The position numbers were made by a program, and so were the translations under genes. From Sphingobacterium siyangense (GTDB lineage: Bacteria > Bacteroidota > Bacteroidia > Sphingobacteriales > Sphingobacteriaceae): a DNA stretch of 64,000 nucleotides. Below the pieces are notes generated by a model that worked only from the letters and a program-made list of their open reading frames with translations, made no database searches and was not told where the DNA came from. This document shows, one piece after another, positions 17,392 to 26,224 of the stretch; positions within the stretch are counted from its first letter, which is position 1; the number at the start of each line of letters is the position of its first letter. The DNA lies in NCBI RefSeq assembly GCF_007830445.1, contig NZ_VLKR01000004.1:179604-243603 (forward strand), given 5' to 3'.

Positions 17392-17399
17392 TAACTTTG
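17392..17399 (+). promoter_or_regulatory. Promoter -7 box of ribE; decides the start codon
   Basis: TAACTTTG ends 21 nt before ATG 17421. Transcription from about 17406 leaves a leader of only about 15 nt. This excludes the longer reading frame that opens at 17331 and leaves no room for an FMN riboswitch. Confidence 0.6.
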
Positions 17400-17420
17400 G
17401 AATCAATCAAAAAAAATATC

Positions 17421-18011
17421 ATGTTTACTGGAATCATAGAAACCCTAGGAAAAATAGAAAATATCGAACAGGAAAAAAGCAATATCCATTTTTACGTCAG
17501 TTCTGATATTTCCAATGAACTTAAAATAGACCAGAGTGTAAGTCATAATGGCGTTTGCCTTACCGTTGTGGGATTGAACAATAATCAGCATAAAGTGACG
17601 GCAATTGATGAAACCTTGCAGAAGACAAATCTCGCTCAATTAAGGATGGGCGACCTGATCAATCTGGAACGTTGTACTTTGGCAGGAGGAAGATTTGATG
17701 GACATATCGTCCAGGGACATGTGGATCAGACTGCGCGTTGTATCCAAAAGAAAGATGAAAATGGTAGTTTTATTTTTACCTTTCAATATGATGTTTCCAA
17801 ACAAAATATCACCGTAGAAAAAGGATCCATTACCGTAAATGGTATCAGCTTGACCGTAGTAGACTCTAAAGACGATCAGTTTTCAGTTGCTATCATTCCG
17901 TATACACTAGAGCATACCAACTTACAACAAGTTGAGGTGGGTAGCACAGTCAACTTGGAGTTTGATATTATCGGAAAATATGTCACAAAGATAATGGCTT
18001 TACGCGCTTAA
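17421..18011 (+). CDS. ribE: Riboflavin synthase, alpha subunit type
   Basis: A 196-residue protein with the two tandem lumazine-binding beta barrels of riboflavin synthase: MFTGIIETLG at the very start, VSHNGVCLTVV (first repeat) and ITVNGISLTVV (second repeat), and GHIVQGHVD between them. The enzyme dismutates two 6,7-dimethyl-8-ribityllumazine molecules into riboflavin and a pyrimidine in the cytosol. The start MFTG is the family norm and agrees with the promoter position. It is a lone gene, without the other rib genes nearby. Confidence 0.95.
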   Translation: MFTGIIETLGKIENIEQEKSNIHFYVSSDISNELKIDQSVSHNGVCLTVVGLNNNQHKVTAIDETLQKTNLAQLRMGDLINLERCTLAGGRFDGHIVQGHVDQTARCIQKKDENGSFIFTFQYDVSKQNITVEKGSITVNGISLTVVDSKDDQFSVAIIPYTLEHTNLQQVEVGSTVNLEFDIIGKYVTKIMALRA

Positions 18012-18021
18012 AAAATTTGCC

Positions 18022-18058
18022 ATGCTTCCTCGGGTTTAAAGCCGACCCAAGGGAGCAT
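18022..18058. terminator. Possible bidirectional hairpin between convergent genes
   Basis: A 14-bp stem (starting ATGCTTCC, ending GGGAGCAT, with two G-U pairs) lies between the ribE stop and the ClC stop. It lacks a T-run on either side, so termination is plausible from position rather than from sequence. Confidence 0.4.
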
Positions 18059-18102
18059 ATCCGAACACACTTCGTTTCGGGTTCTAACAATGTGTACTCG
18101 AT

Positions 18103-19902
18103 TTATTCCAAATAATGCCCCTGACGTATCAATAACGCGCGATATTTGTTGAATACACTCGATTTGGAAACAAAGCCCATATACTTATTTTCATCCCCCA
18201 AAACTGGAAGTATCCACGTGTCGTCCTTATTCATTTTAGCCATCACAATTTCCATGTTTTCATTGATACCTACCGTATCATTTGGCTTCTGAGCTAACTT
18301 TTCGAAAGTCGTATCCCCCCCATCCACTTCACCCAATAATACTGAGAATAGAAACTCGCTATAAAGAAGCCCCATAAATTTGCCTTCGTAATCCACCACC
18401 GGAAAGATATTGCGTTTACTATGGATGATGTCGGTTTGTCGACCTTTTGGTGTTTCGTCAGGGCGTAAGATCACAAAATTAGTTTCCAATACATATTTTA
18501 TCCGCATCATACTTAACACGGATCGATCCTTGTCTTCATAAGAAATCAGATCGCCAGACTCCGCCAATACCTTGGTGTAAATGGAATGCTTTAAAACCGA
18601 CCGATTAATCAAATAGGAAATGGAACAAACCAGCATCAATGGAACCATCAAAGTATAACCTCCGGTCACTTCTGCAATCAAAAATATGCCCGTCAACGGC
18701 GCATGCATAATGCCGCTCAACGCACCGGCCATCCCCGCTACCACAAAATTTGGTACATTTAGCTCGGCAATTCCCGTCAAGTTTACACCATAAGAAAATG
18801 CAAAGCCCAACAGACCTCCCATCACTAAACTTGGTCCAAATACCCCACCATTTCCACCGCCATTTAATGTAAATAACGCAGCAAGGGATTTTCCAAATAA
18901 GGTCAATATCGTATAGCCCAGGACTACTAATCCCATATCCTTGTAGTCTGAGAACAAGCTGTTCTTAACAATCGAGTTAAACTGACCATTGAGAATCTGC
19001 TGAATGGTAATATAGCCCTCACCATACAGCGCTGGGAATACAAAAATCATCAGACCTAAGGCAATACCACTGACCCACACTTTATTATAGGGATTTTTAA
19101 TCTTAGAAAACCATTTCCCCACACTCCTTGAAACACGTGCAAAGTAAATCGTATAAAGCCCAATCAGCACAGCTAATAGCAAATAAAACAGCAATGCCGA
19201 AACTTGCCAATCGGAATTGAATGTACTGAATAAGGGTTCATTATAAAGCACCCGAGAGACAACAGAAGCCAATGCCGATGAGATCAGTAAAGGAATGAAC
19301 ACTGGAATGGAAAATTCGGGAAGCAAGATCTCGATAGCAAAAATCATTCCTGCCAAAGGACTGTTGAAGGCGCCTGAAATTCCTGCTGCTGCACCACAAG
19401 CCAATAACATGGTAACTTCCTTATACTGCAGTCCAAAAAAACGGGCGATATTAGAGCCGATAGAAGAACCACCCAAAGCAACAGGAGCTTCCAAACCACA
19501 GGACCCGCCAAAGCCAACGGTAATAGCCGAAGTCACCACCTGAGAATAAATATTGCTGGGATCCAATCGGCTGCCTTTCCGACTGATGGCATAAATAATC
19601 GGGGTAATCCCGTGCTCCATCTTCTTCCCTTTCAAAAATTTGCGAACAAAAAACACGCTGAGCAAAATCCCTATCAATGGAAAAATCAAGTAAACCGAGT
19701 ATTTTACTTTCCAATCGATATCATCCTGTATAGTCGTTGCAATAAAATGGGTTAATCTCTTTAGCACAGATGCCATAATACCACCAACAATTCCAACCAA
19801 AAATGCGAGTATAATGATAAAGTTCCGGTTAGAAACTTTCTTCATCCGCCATTGATTGATCTGGTCTATTTTTTTAAAAAAACGTCTTTTGAGGTTTCTC
19901 AT
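18103..19902 (-). CDS. ClC-family chloride channel/antiporter with CBS domains
   Basis: A 599-residue membrane protein with the ClC core (about 20-430) followed by two CBS domains (about 450-595). Selectivity-filter segments are recognisable: GGSCGLEAPVALGGSSIG stands in place of the GxEGP loop and keeps the gating Glu, and GGNGGVFGPSLVMGG is the GxFxP element. The replacement of the usual Ser-Gly-Ile-Pro and Arg-Glu positions by Cys-Gly-Leu-Glu-Ala may alter gating or anion choice. CBS domains often sense adenine nucleotides. The gene starts 6 nt after the oxyR stop, so both are probably one transcript. Confidence 0.9.
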   Translation of the reverse strand: MRNLKRRFFKKIDQINQWRMKKVSNRNFIIILAFLVGIVGGIMASVLKRLTHFIATTIQDDIDWKVKYSVYLIFPLIGILLSVFFVRKFLKGKKMEHGITPIIYAISRKGSRLDPSNIYSQVVTSAITVGFGGSCGLEAPVALGGSSIGSNIARFFGLQYKEVTMLLACGAAAGISGAFNSPLAGMIFAIEILLPEFSIPVFIPLLISSALASVVSRVLYNEPLFSTFNSDWQVSALLFYLLLAVLIGLYTIYFARVSRSVGKWFSKIKNPYNKVWVSGIALGLMIFVFPALYGEGYITIQQILNGQFNSIVKNSLFSDYKDMGLVVLGYTILTLFGKSLAALFTLNGGGNGGVFGPSLVMGGLLGFAFSYGVNLTGIAELNVPNFVVAGMAGALSGIMHAPLTGIFLIAEVTGGYTLMVPLMLVCSISYLINRSVLKHSIYTKVLAESGDLISYEDKDRSVLSMMRIKYVLETNFVILRPDETPKGRQTDIIHSKRNIFPVVDYEGKFMGLLYSEFLFSVLLGEVDGGDTTFEKLAQKPNDTVGINENMEIVMAKMNKDDTWILPVLGDENKYMGFVSKSSVFNKYRALLIRQGHYLE

Positions 19903-19908
19903 ATCGTC

Positions 19909-20847
19909 CTATTGAAAGCTCAACACTTCCTTTTTCTTTTTTGTTTTGAATTTATCGGGTACTACGGCCAATATTTCTTTTTCTAAGGCCTGAATTGCAT
20001 GTCTCTTTACATAATTTTGCGTCGTCACCAATGATATCTCCCGTACTGGTTCCGGTGATTTGAAATAACGGATTCTATCCAATTGTTCATCGGAATAATC
20101 CCAAATCGACAACTCAGGCAATATCGTGATTCCGTCGTTGATATCTACCATACGTTTTAAAGTCTCTACGCTACCCGTATTATACTCAAATCGCCCTGTA
20201 AGATCTTGATTATGTTTATGATGACAAATATTAAGCACCTGCCCGCGCATACAATGTCCCTCATTGAGCAACCAAAGTTTATCATCGGCAATATCATCAC
20301 CACTCAGTATTTTTTTGGGAAACAGTGGGCTATTGGCTGAAATATAAGCGACAAAATTTTCGTAAAATAAGGGTGATTCCAAAATCCCCGGGTCATTTAA
20401 GGGAGTAGATAGCACACCACAGTCCAGAAGTCCGACCTTCAATTCATGCACAATCCGTTCTGTTGTATATTCCCAAATCTGCAATTGAAGCTTCGGATAT
20501 TTCTCCATAAATGTGGTCAGCACATTCGGAAGTAAATAAGGTGCGATTGTCGGGATAACACCGACCCTTAGTGTACCCTCAATTTCCCCTTTTTTATCCT
20601 GTACGATCTCATTGATCTTTCGGCTTTCCGTCAACACCAATCGAGCTTGAAGAATAATTTTCTCGCCGATTTCTGTAGGAACAACAGGCTGACGGCTCCG
20701 GTCGAAGATTTTAGCCCCTAAAGACTCTTCAAGTTTTTGTATTTGCATGCTCAACGTAGGTTGCGTGACAAAACATTTTTCTGCAGCTGCAACAAAACTT
20801 CGGTAGGTATCAACAGCTATAATATATTCCAGTTGGATTAAGGTCAT
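19909..20847 (-). CDS. oxyR: OxyR-type LysR regulator (peroxide sensor)
   Basis: A 312-residue LysR-family protein: N-terminal winged helix (1-60, MTLIQLEYIIAVDTYRSFVA) and an effector domain (about 90-300). The redox cysteines of OxyR are present as Cys199 (EGHCMRGQ) and Cys208 (LNICHH), at the same numbers as in the E. coli protein. It should sense hydrogen peroxide by disulfide formation and activate catalase, Dps and related genes; dps lies about 19 kb away in this window. The ATG at 20847 is chosen because the promoter box lies at 20866-20873, downstream of the alternative start seven codons earlier. Confidence 0.92.
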   Translation of the reverse strand: MTLIQLEYIIAVDTYRSFVAAAEKCFVTQPTLSMQIQKLEESLGAKIFDRSRQPVVPTEIGEKIILQARLVLTESRKINEIVQDKKGEIEGTLRVGVIPTIAPYLLPNVLTTFMEKYPKLQLQIWEYTTERIVHELKVGLLDCGVLSTPLNDPGILESPLFYENFVAYISANSPLFPKKILSGDDIADDKLWLLNEGHCMRGQVLNICHHKHNQDLTGRFEYNTGSVETLKRMVDINDGITILPELSIWDYSDEQLDRIRYFKSPEPVREISLVTTQNYVKRHAIQALEKEILAVVPDKFKTKKKKEVLSFQ

Positions 20848-20865
20848 CTTACTATCTTTAAAGCA

Positions 20866-20873
20866 CAAAATTA
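20866..20873 (-). promoter_or_regulatory. Promoter -7 box of oxyR/ClC operon
   Basis: Minus-strand TAATTTTG, 18 nt before the chosen oxyR ATG; transcription would begin near 20859. A TTG lies 17 nt upstream, slightly close. Confidence 0.5.
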
Positions 20874-21034
20874 CGAATCCTGTCGTAAACCAATGTCAAA
20901 TCCTTTATAATTAAAGTCAACAGGAGCATTTGGCCTGCCGATTATACAATAAATACCTTGCCAAAAAGGTCCAGTATATCCACTATTGTTACATTAGTTC
21001 ACATAAAAAATCGATTTCATCAAAATGCTTTTCT

Positions 21035-21042
21035 TAAATTTG
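21035..21042 (+). promoter_or_regulatory. Putative -7 box of the S46 peptidase gene
   Basis: TAAATTTG matches TAnnTTTG, 31 nt before ATG 21074. No clear TTG upstream. Confidence 0.45.
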
Positions 21043-21073
21043 GAGATTTACAACAGTTGATAGTTAAAATCCT

Positions 21074-23236
21074 ATGAAGTTTATAAATCGTACGACAATT
21101 GCACTAGCTTTATTCTTAACCATGGCAAACAGTCCTTATAGCAAGGCAAATCCCGATGAGGGAATGTTTCCATTGAGCGAATTAAATAGAGCTGGATTGA
21201 AGAAAGCTGGGTTAAAGATCAGTGAGAAAGATATCTACAATCCCGGTCAGGTCGGACTGGTAGATGCCCTGGTTCAAGTCAGTGGATGTACAGGGTCGTT
21301 TGTCTCAAACCGTGGTTTAATCATTACCAATCACCACTGCGCTTTTTCTGCCGTTCAACTTGCCAGTACAGCAATCAACAATTACCTAAAAAACGGGTTT
21401 GTAGCCCAAAATCAAGAACAGGAAATTGAAGCAAAAGGATTAAAAATAAGAATTACCGATTCTTATGAGGATGTTTCTGCTAAAATATTAAATGCTGTCG
21501 CCAACATCAACGACCCAGTAGAGCGTATCAATACGATCAAACGTAAACAACAAGAACTGGTTAAACAAGCGGAAAAAGAAGATCCCACGATTAAAGCTGA
21601 AGTATCGGAAATGTTTATCGGTAAAAGTTATGTCCTATTCCGTTATAAAACAATCGAAGACGTTCGTTTAGTTTATATTCCACGTCAAAACATCGGCGAA
21701 TTTGGTGGAGAGACAGATAACTGGGTATGGCCACGCCACACGGGAGATTATTCTTTTCTGAGAGCTTATGTCGGCAAAAACGGAAAATCTGCACCTTATT
21801 CTAAAGACAACGTCCCTTACCAGCCAAAAAAACACCTTAAAGTCAATCCAAATGGCGTACGGGAGAATGATTTCACCTTTATCCTTGGTTATCCCGGAAA
21901 AACATTCCGACACAGACCAGCACAATATATTCAATATCAACAAGAATATCTTTTGCCTTACGTATCCAACCTGTATGATTTCCAAAATAAACAGATGGAG
22001 GAAGCAGGAAAAGACAATACCGATATCGCCTTGTCCTTGGCAACACGCATAAAACGTAATGCGAATGTATTGAAAAACTATCGTGGTAAACTCAAAGGCT
22101 TACGAGGAATCGACTTGCTATCGACAAAAAAACAAGAAGACGAAGCACTGGCAGCGTTTATCTTAAGTAAACCCGAACTGAAAAACAAATATGGAAGTCT
22201 GCTCACTGATATTGACGCCTATTATCAGCTGAGCGATCAAGATGCCCTGAAAGAACTTTGGATCAATAATATTTACAATAGTACGAGCTTATTGAAAGTA
22301 GCCCGCGACCTGAACGTTCTGAAAACCAACTTGGCAAAGGAAAAATCTTCCCAAGCTGCCAAGCAGCTTTTCGATCTGAATATCGAAAAATTAAAAACCG
22401 CTGTTAAAGAAACCTACGAAAGCTACAATAAACAGGCTGATCAGCGTATTTTCTCCAGAATGTTGGAAGATGCCATTGCATTCCAAGGTAAAAATCAATT
22501 GGCATCCATTCAGAAATTGCAATTTAATACGGCTACTGCACAAGAATTTGCAACAGAGATTATTCAGAACAGTAAACTTGCCGATCAAAATTACATACTG
22601 AATACTGTCTTGGCCAATGCCGATGCACTTCAGAAATTTGACGACAAATTATTGGATTTCCAGGGCAAATTGAACAATGATATTGTCCAGTTCGCTGCTG
22701 AACAAAAAAGACGTGAAGGGGTACTGAACAAATTAATGGGCGATTATGTTGCCGTCAAGGAAATTTTTCAGGCCAAAAACTTTATTCCTGATGCAAACTC
22801 AACCTTACGTCTGACGTATGGGCACATCAAAGGCTACTCTCCTGCTGATGCAACTTATATGAAGCCATTCACCACAATCGAAGGAATCATTCAAAAAGGA
22901 AATCTTGGTTTAGCAGAATTTGACTATCCACAAGAAATCAAGACTGCTTACCTCAATAAAAATTTTGGTCCTTATCTTCAAAAAGATCTGGGATCTGTGC
23001 CGGTCAATATCTTATATGATATGGATACTACAGGGGGAAATTCAGGATCTCCAATAATGAATGCCAATGGTGAATTAATCGGTGTAAATTTTGACCGTGC
23101 TTATGACGCAACAATTAATGATTTCGCTTGGAACGAGAGTTACAGCAGATCCATCGGAGTCGACATTCGTTATGTCCTCTGGGTTGCCGATAAAATTGAC
23201 AACGCGCATTTCATTCTGAAAGAAATGGGTATTTAA
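21074..23236 (+). CDS. S46 dipeptidyl-peptidase, DPP11-like
   Basis: A 720-residue periplasmic serine peptidase, the usual length of the family. A signal peptide ends near SKA (residue 25). The catalytic His is in ITNHHCAF (His87/88) and the nucleophile is Ser657 in GGNSGSP. Eighteen residues after it Arg675 sits in NFDRAYD; the same spacing separates Ser655 and Arg673 in Porphyromonas DPP11, where this Arg gives preference for Asp or Glu at the second position, whereas DPP7 has Gly. The enzyme should therefore release acidic dipeptides from oligopeptides. The gene is monocistronic and followed by a strong terminator. Confidence 0.9.
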   Translation: MKFINRTTIALALFLTMANSPYSKANPDEGMFPLSELNRAGLKKAGLKISEKDIYNPGQVGLVDALVQVSGCTGSFVSNRGLIITNHHCAFSAVQLASTAINNYLKNGFVAQNQEQEIEAKGLKIRITDSYEDVSAKILNAVANINDPVERINTIKRKQQELVKQAEKEDPTIKAEVSEMFIGKSYVLFRYKTIEDVRLVYIPRQNIGEFGGETDNWVWPRHTGDYSFLRAYVGKNGKSAPYSKDNVPYQPKKHLKVNPNGVRENDFTFILGYPGKTFRHRPAQYIQYQQEYLLPYVSNLYDFQNKQMEEAGKDNTDIALSLATRIKRNANVLKNYRGKLKGLRGIDLLSTKKQEDEALAAFILSKPELKNKYGSLLTDIDAYYQLSDQDALKELWINNIYNSTSLLKVARDLNVLKTNLAKEKSSQAAKQLFDLNIEKLKTAVKETYESYNKQADQRIFSRMLEDAIAFQGKNQLASIQKLQFNTATAQEFATEIIQNSKLADQNYILNTVLANADALQKFDDKLLDFQGKLNNDIVQFAAEQKRREGVLNKLMGDYVAVKEIFQAKNFIPDANSTLRLTYGHIKGYSPADATYMKPFTTIEGIIQKGNLGLAEFDYPQEIKTAYLNKNFGPYLQKDLGSVPVNILYDMDTTGGNSGSPIMNANGELIGVNFDRAYDATINDFAWNESYSRSIGVDIRYVLWVADKIDNAHFILKEMGI

Positions 23237-23256
23237 TAGGGGCTAAAACAAACCTC

Positions 23257-23296
23257 AAAAAATCCGCTGCATCGAGAGATACGGCGGATTTTTTTG
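23257..23296 (+). terminator. Intrinsic terminator after the S46 gene
   Basis: The stem AAAAATCCGC/GCGGATTTTT surrounds a loop of about 16 nt and ends in T7. It lies 20 nt after the stop codon. Confidence 0.8.
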
Positions 23297-23400
23297 TTCA
23301 TTACGCTATTTCCTTTTCGCTCGGCGGCATGATCCTATGAACGAAGAACTCTCCGTAAATCAGAACCTATTCATCTACTAACGCAGCATCTATTCGTATG

Positions 23401-24579
23401 CTATTTTGCTCCTTGCAGTAAAGAGGAGAAAACAGTCTTCAAACGCAACAAGCCTGTTGTCAAGACTTCCCTTGAACAAGCAATATTGAGGCGAATAAAG
23501 GCGTCACTCCCCTTGCCATACATCGCACCGACATTGACCTGTACATGTGCCTCGTCCAATAAGAGCTGTCCCAATTTTCGACTTGAAATCCCCAAAGCCG
23601 CGCAATCTACCCATACCAGATAAGTGCCCTCCAAAGGAAGGACATGCAAAGCAGGCAGGTATTCAGCCATAAAGCCTTTCAGATAAACATAATTCGCATG
23701 AATGTAGCTTAAAGCTTGATCCAACCATTCCCCACCCGACTCATACGCTGCGATCAGGCCTGTAATAGCAAAGGGACTTATGCTACTTATCTCGTTGGCT
23801 AAGAAAGCCTGCTGCACTTTCCTTTTGAGTTCAGGATCGGCCACGAAGACCGTAGCGACCTGGAGTCCTGCCAAATTAAAGGTTTTACTCGGAGCTACAC
23901 AGGTAATCGAATTCGCCAAAAAGGCTGCACTGATGCTTCCAAAAGGAATATGTGTATGGCCCTCAAATACCAGATCGCAATGAATTTCATCCGAAATGAC
24001 TAAGACCTGGTGCCGCAAACAGATTTCACCGAGACGTTCAAGCTCAGCTCTAGTCCAAACACGGCCAGCGGGGTTATGTGGGCTACATAAAATAAATAAC
24101 TTGACTTTCGGATCACTTGCTTTATATTCAAAATCTTCAAAATCAATAGCATACTCACCATTGCGGTAAATCAAGTCATTGGAAACCACCTCGGCTTGAT
24201 TGCGTTCTATTGAGGAAAAAAAACAATGATATACAGGCTCTTGAACCAAAACCTTGTCACCGGGTGAGGTAAATGCGCCAACCAAAGCCGAAAGCGCCGG
24301 TACGACACCGATCACAGGAAGTATCCATTCCGGCTGAAGTACAAATTTATGCCGCTGCGAAGACCAGCTCATAACCGCGCTGTAAAAAGCTGTTGGAATA
24401 GTAGCATACCCATATACAGCATGTTGAACCCGCTGCGCAAGCGCATCCACAACAGGTTGTGCTGCTGGAAAGTCCATATCCGCAACCCAGAGTGGAATCA
24501 AATCGTCATAATCATGTTGATTCCATTTGACCGAATCGGTACCACGACGAACAATCGTTTTATCAAAATTATAGATCAT
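23401..24579 (-). CDS. PatB/MalY-type PLP C-S lyase
   Basis: A 392-residue fold-type I PLP enzyme. The N-terminus (FDKTIVRRGTDSVKW, LIPLWVADMDF) is the hallmark of the MalY/PatB group. SPHNPAGRVW, ISDEIHCDLVF and the Schiff-base lysine in PSKTFNLAGLQ follow in order. These enzymes cleave cystathionine or cysteine S-conjugates to a thiol, pyruvate and ammonia in the cytosol. It stands alone, convergent with the S46 gene. Nothing nearby indicates whether methionine synthesis or thiol detoxification is the main role. Confidence 0.9.
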   Translation of the reverse strand: MIYNFDKTIVRRGTDSVKWNQHDYDDLIPLWVADMDFPAAQPVVDALAQRVQHAVYGYATIPTAFYSAVMSWSSQRHKFVLQPEWILPVIGVVPALSALVGAFTSPGDKVLVQEPVYHCFFSSIERNQAEVVSNDLIYRNGEYAIDFEDFEYKASDPKVKLFILCSPHNPAGRVWTRAELERLGEICLRHQVLVISDEIHCDLVFEGHTHIPFGSISAAFLANSITCVAPSKTFNLAGLQVATVFVADPELKRKVQQAFLANEISSISPFAITGLIAAYESGGEWLDQALSYIHANYVYLKGFMAEYLPALHVLPLEGTYLVWVDCAALGISSRKLGQLLLDEAHVQVNVGAMYGKGSDAFIRLNIACSREVLTTGLLRLKTVFSSLLQGAK

Positions 24580-24760
24580 ACAGCAATTTACTCAAAATTA
24601 GGCTGCATTTGTAATAAAAGCCCCATAAAGTAAAAAGGATGAACAAGAAAGCGGATCAGATGGATATGGCAAAGGAATAGCTCGGACTAAATACAATAAA
24701 AAATCCAGTATGCCTAGATAAGCAGAAAGCGCTATCTTTACAGAAAATAGTAGGACAACT

Positions 24761-25144
24761 ATGGCCAAAAACAACTTTTCATTTCGTGCTAGATTAAAGA
24801 GTTTTCACTATGCCTTCAGTGGGCTAAAAACAGCCTGGCAGGAAGAACATAATTTCAGGGTGCATTGTATAGCGGCCATTATTGCCATTATCCTGTCATT
24901 TGTGCTTCACATAAGTACCCACGAATGGATTGCTGTACTCTTTTCCATTGGTTTTGTATTTGTCTGTGAATTGTTAAATACCGCATTGGAAAATATAGCC
25001 GACTTTATCTGTCCAGAAAAGAATCCAAACATAAAAAAGATTAAAGATGTTGCCGCAGCGGCAGTGATGATCAGCAGCATCACTGCACTATTGATCGGCC
25101 TCTTAATTTTTATTCCCAAGCTGATCTCATTGGCCCTTCGCTAA
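24761..25144 (+). CDS. Diacylglycerol/undecaprenol kinase family protein
   Basis: A 127-residue membrane protein with three spans (about 33-48, 52-72, 96-120). EEHNFRVH and the active-site helix ELLNTALENIADF are the DgkA signatures. The short form without extra domains resembles the Gram-positive and Bacteroidetes enzymes that phosphorylate undecaprenol, so recycling of the lipid carrier is as likely as diacylglycerol phosphorylation. A TATCTTTA box lies at 24733-24740. Its last 18 bp overlap the convergent lipoprotein gene. Confidence 0.9.
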   Translation: MAKNNFSFRARLKSFHYAFSGLKTAWQEEHNFRVHCIAAIIAIILSFVLHISTHEWIAVLFSIGFVFVCELLNTALENIADFICPEKNPNIKKIKDVAAAAVMISSITALLIGLLIFIPKLISLALR

Positions 25145-25615
25145 ATTTTCTAAGGCAAATTTCTCATCAAAAGCTATCTTTTTAGGATCGGCAAAAGTCA
25201 TTTTTCCAGCCTTCTCCTCCATCGCACCATAACCTTCCAGTGCACGCTCCTTGGATAGTTTAAATATCACCTGGCGGACCGACTCCTGTCCCTCAGAAGA
25301 AAAAGTATAATCGGCAGTTAAAATATCCCCCTTCAAGACACCATCAATATGTCCCTTATTACGATCTTTTTCCTTCCAGGCATAGCTTAGATCACCCTGT
25401 ACCTTTTCTCCATCAACAGTGATTGATAATGAAATGGTATCGCCATTTTTAAGGTATTGATAGGTACTCTTTCCCGTAAGAAACCTCCCCGTATCCAAAG
25501 GTTGAGTACGCTGAACAGTGTCATTGAGTTTCGTGGAAGCATCCTGTTTTTTTTGTTCCTGATGGCAAGCAGCGCAACACAGCAACACTATAAATCCAAA
25601 ATTTATTATTCTCAT
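25127..25615 (-). CDS. Small lipoprotein of unknown function
   Basis: A 162-residue protein with a lipoprotein signal (LLCCAACHQEQKK, lipidated Cys about residue 17). The mature part is predicted to be mostly beta strand: TYQYLKNGDTISLSITVDGE, VQGDLSYAWKEKDRN and GVLKGDILTADYTF. This resembles a small beta-barrel found in Bacteroidetes envelope lipoproteins. No enzymatic motif is seen. It is monocistronic and convergent with the kinase gene. Confidence 0.7.
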   Translation of the reverse strand: MRIINFGFIVLLCCAACHQEQKKQDASTKLNDTVQRTQPLDTGRFLTGKSTYQYLKNGDTISLSITVDGEKVQGDLSYAWKEKDRNKGHIDGVLKGDILTADYTFSSEGQESVRQVIFKLSKERALEGYGAMEEKAGKMTFADPKKIAFDEKFALENLAKGQ

Positions 25616-25880
25616 CGTGTTTTTTTGTTTGATAGTATAGATAGCAATTCAAAAGAAATTTTGTTTTAAATAACTAACATTTAAAAATTTAAAATTCAAA
25701 AAACAAAAAGCAAGCAAATATTGTTTATAAGTTAGACGGCACTCGGCTATTTTAGCACGATATAAGCTATTAAAAATAAACAATTTAGTAACAATAAAAT
25801 TATTGCTGGCTTATTGTAAAGCTAATTTTTATTAGTAAATTGTACTCTATAAAATTCAGGAATTCTTAACCAATATTAGT
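25616..25880. other. Gene-free A+T-rich interval
   Basis: Very A+T-rich sequence between the lipoprotein gene start and the small frame at 25881. No TAnnTTTG box with proper spacing and no stable hairpin is evident. Confidence 0.4.
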
Positions 25881-26069
25881 ATGAAAGATGTAAGCTTTAA
25901 GAAATTTGATAGTGGATGTACATCACTCACAAAATTGTCCATTGAAACAGACTTGGCTATTATTGTTAAAGAGCAAGTTACCATTTCTTCCGAATCCAAA
26001 GTTGAAAAACTCAGACGCTGTAAAGAAGAATTACTTAAAAGTCTTTGGTTTGTTCAACGTCAATGTTGA
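25881..26069 (+). CDS. Possible 62-residue small protein
   Basis: An ATG-started frame encoding MKDVSFKKFDSGCTSLTKLS and an amphipathic, charged C-terminal half ending in Cys. It has no recognisable domain or signal peptide. Support is modest: it fills an otherwise empty 600-bp gap, ends 89 nt before a terminator that has T-runs on both strands, and has an acceptable residue composition. It could equally be chance. Confidence 0.35.
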   Translation: MKDVSFKKFDSGCTSLTKLSIETDLAIIVKEQVTISSESKVEKLRRCKEELLKSLWFVQRQC

Positions 26070-26158
26070 GATAACATTTTCCTCCAAATTTCGACTATCC
26101 GCTGATCAGCATTTTATGGTCTGACAGCCACACATTCATGTCACTTTTAACACAAAAC

Positions 26159-26193
26159 AAGCCCCTCCGCTGTTATGCTTCGAGGGGCTTTTA
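26159..26193. terminator. Bidirectional terminator downstream of the pyruvate oxidase gene
   Basis: Nine-bp stem AAGCCCCTC/GAGGGGCTT with a 14-nt loop. T4 follows on the plus strand and TTGTTTTG on the minus strand. It ends the pyruvate oxidase transcript and may also end a plus-strand transcript from the small frame. Confidence 0.75.
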
Positions 26194-26224
26194 ATATGTT
26201 TAACAATTCGAATATCACAAGTGA

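Noticed and set aside
17331-17420. Longer N-terminus for riboflavin synthase
   Set aside because: The promoter box lies inside this stretch and MFTG is the standard family start.
17280-17420. FMN riboswitch in front of the riboflavin synthase gene
   Set aside because: The -7 box leaves only about 15 nt of leader, and no conserved FMN-aptamer segments are seen.
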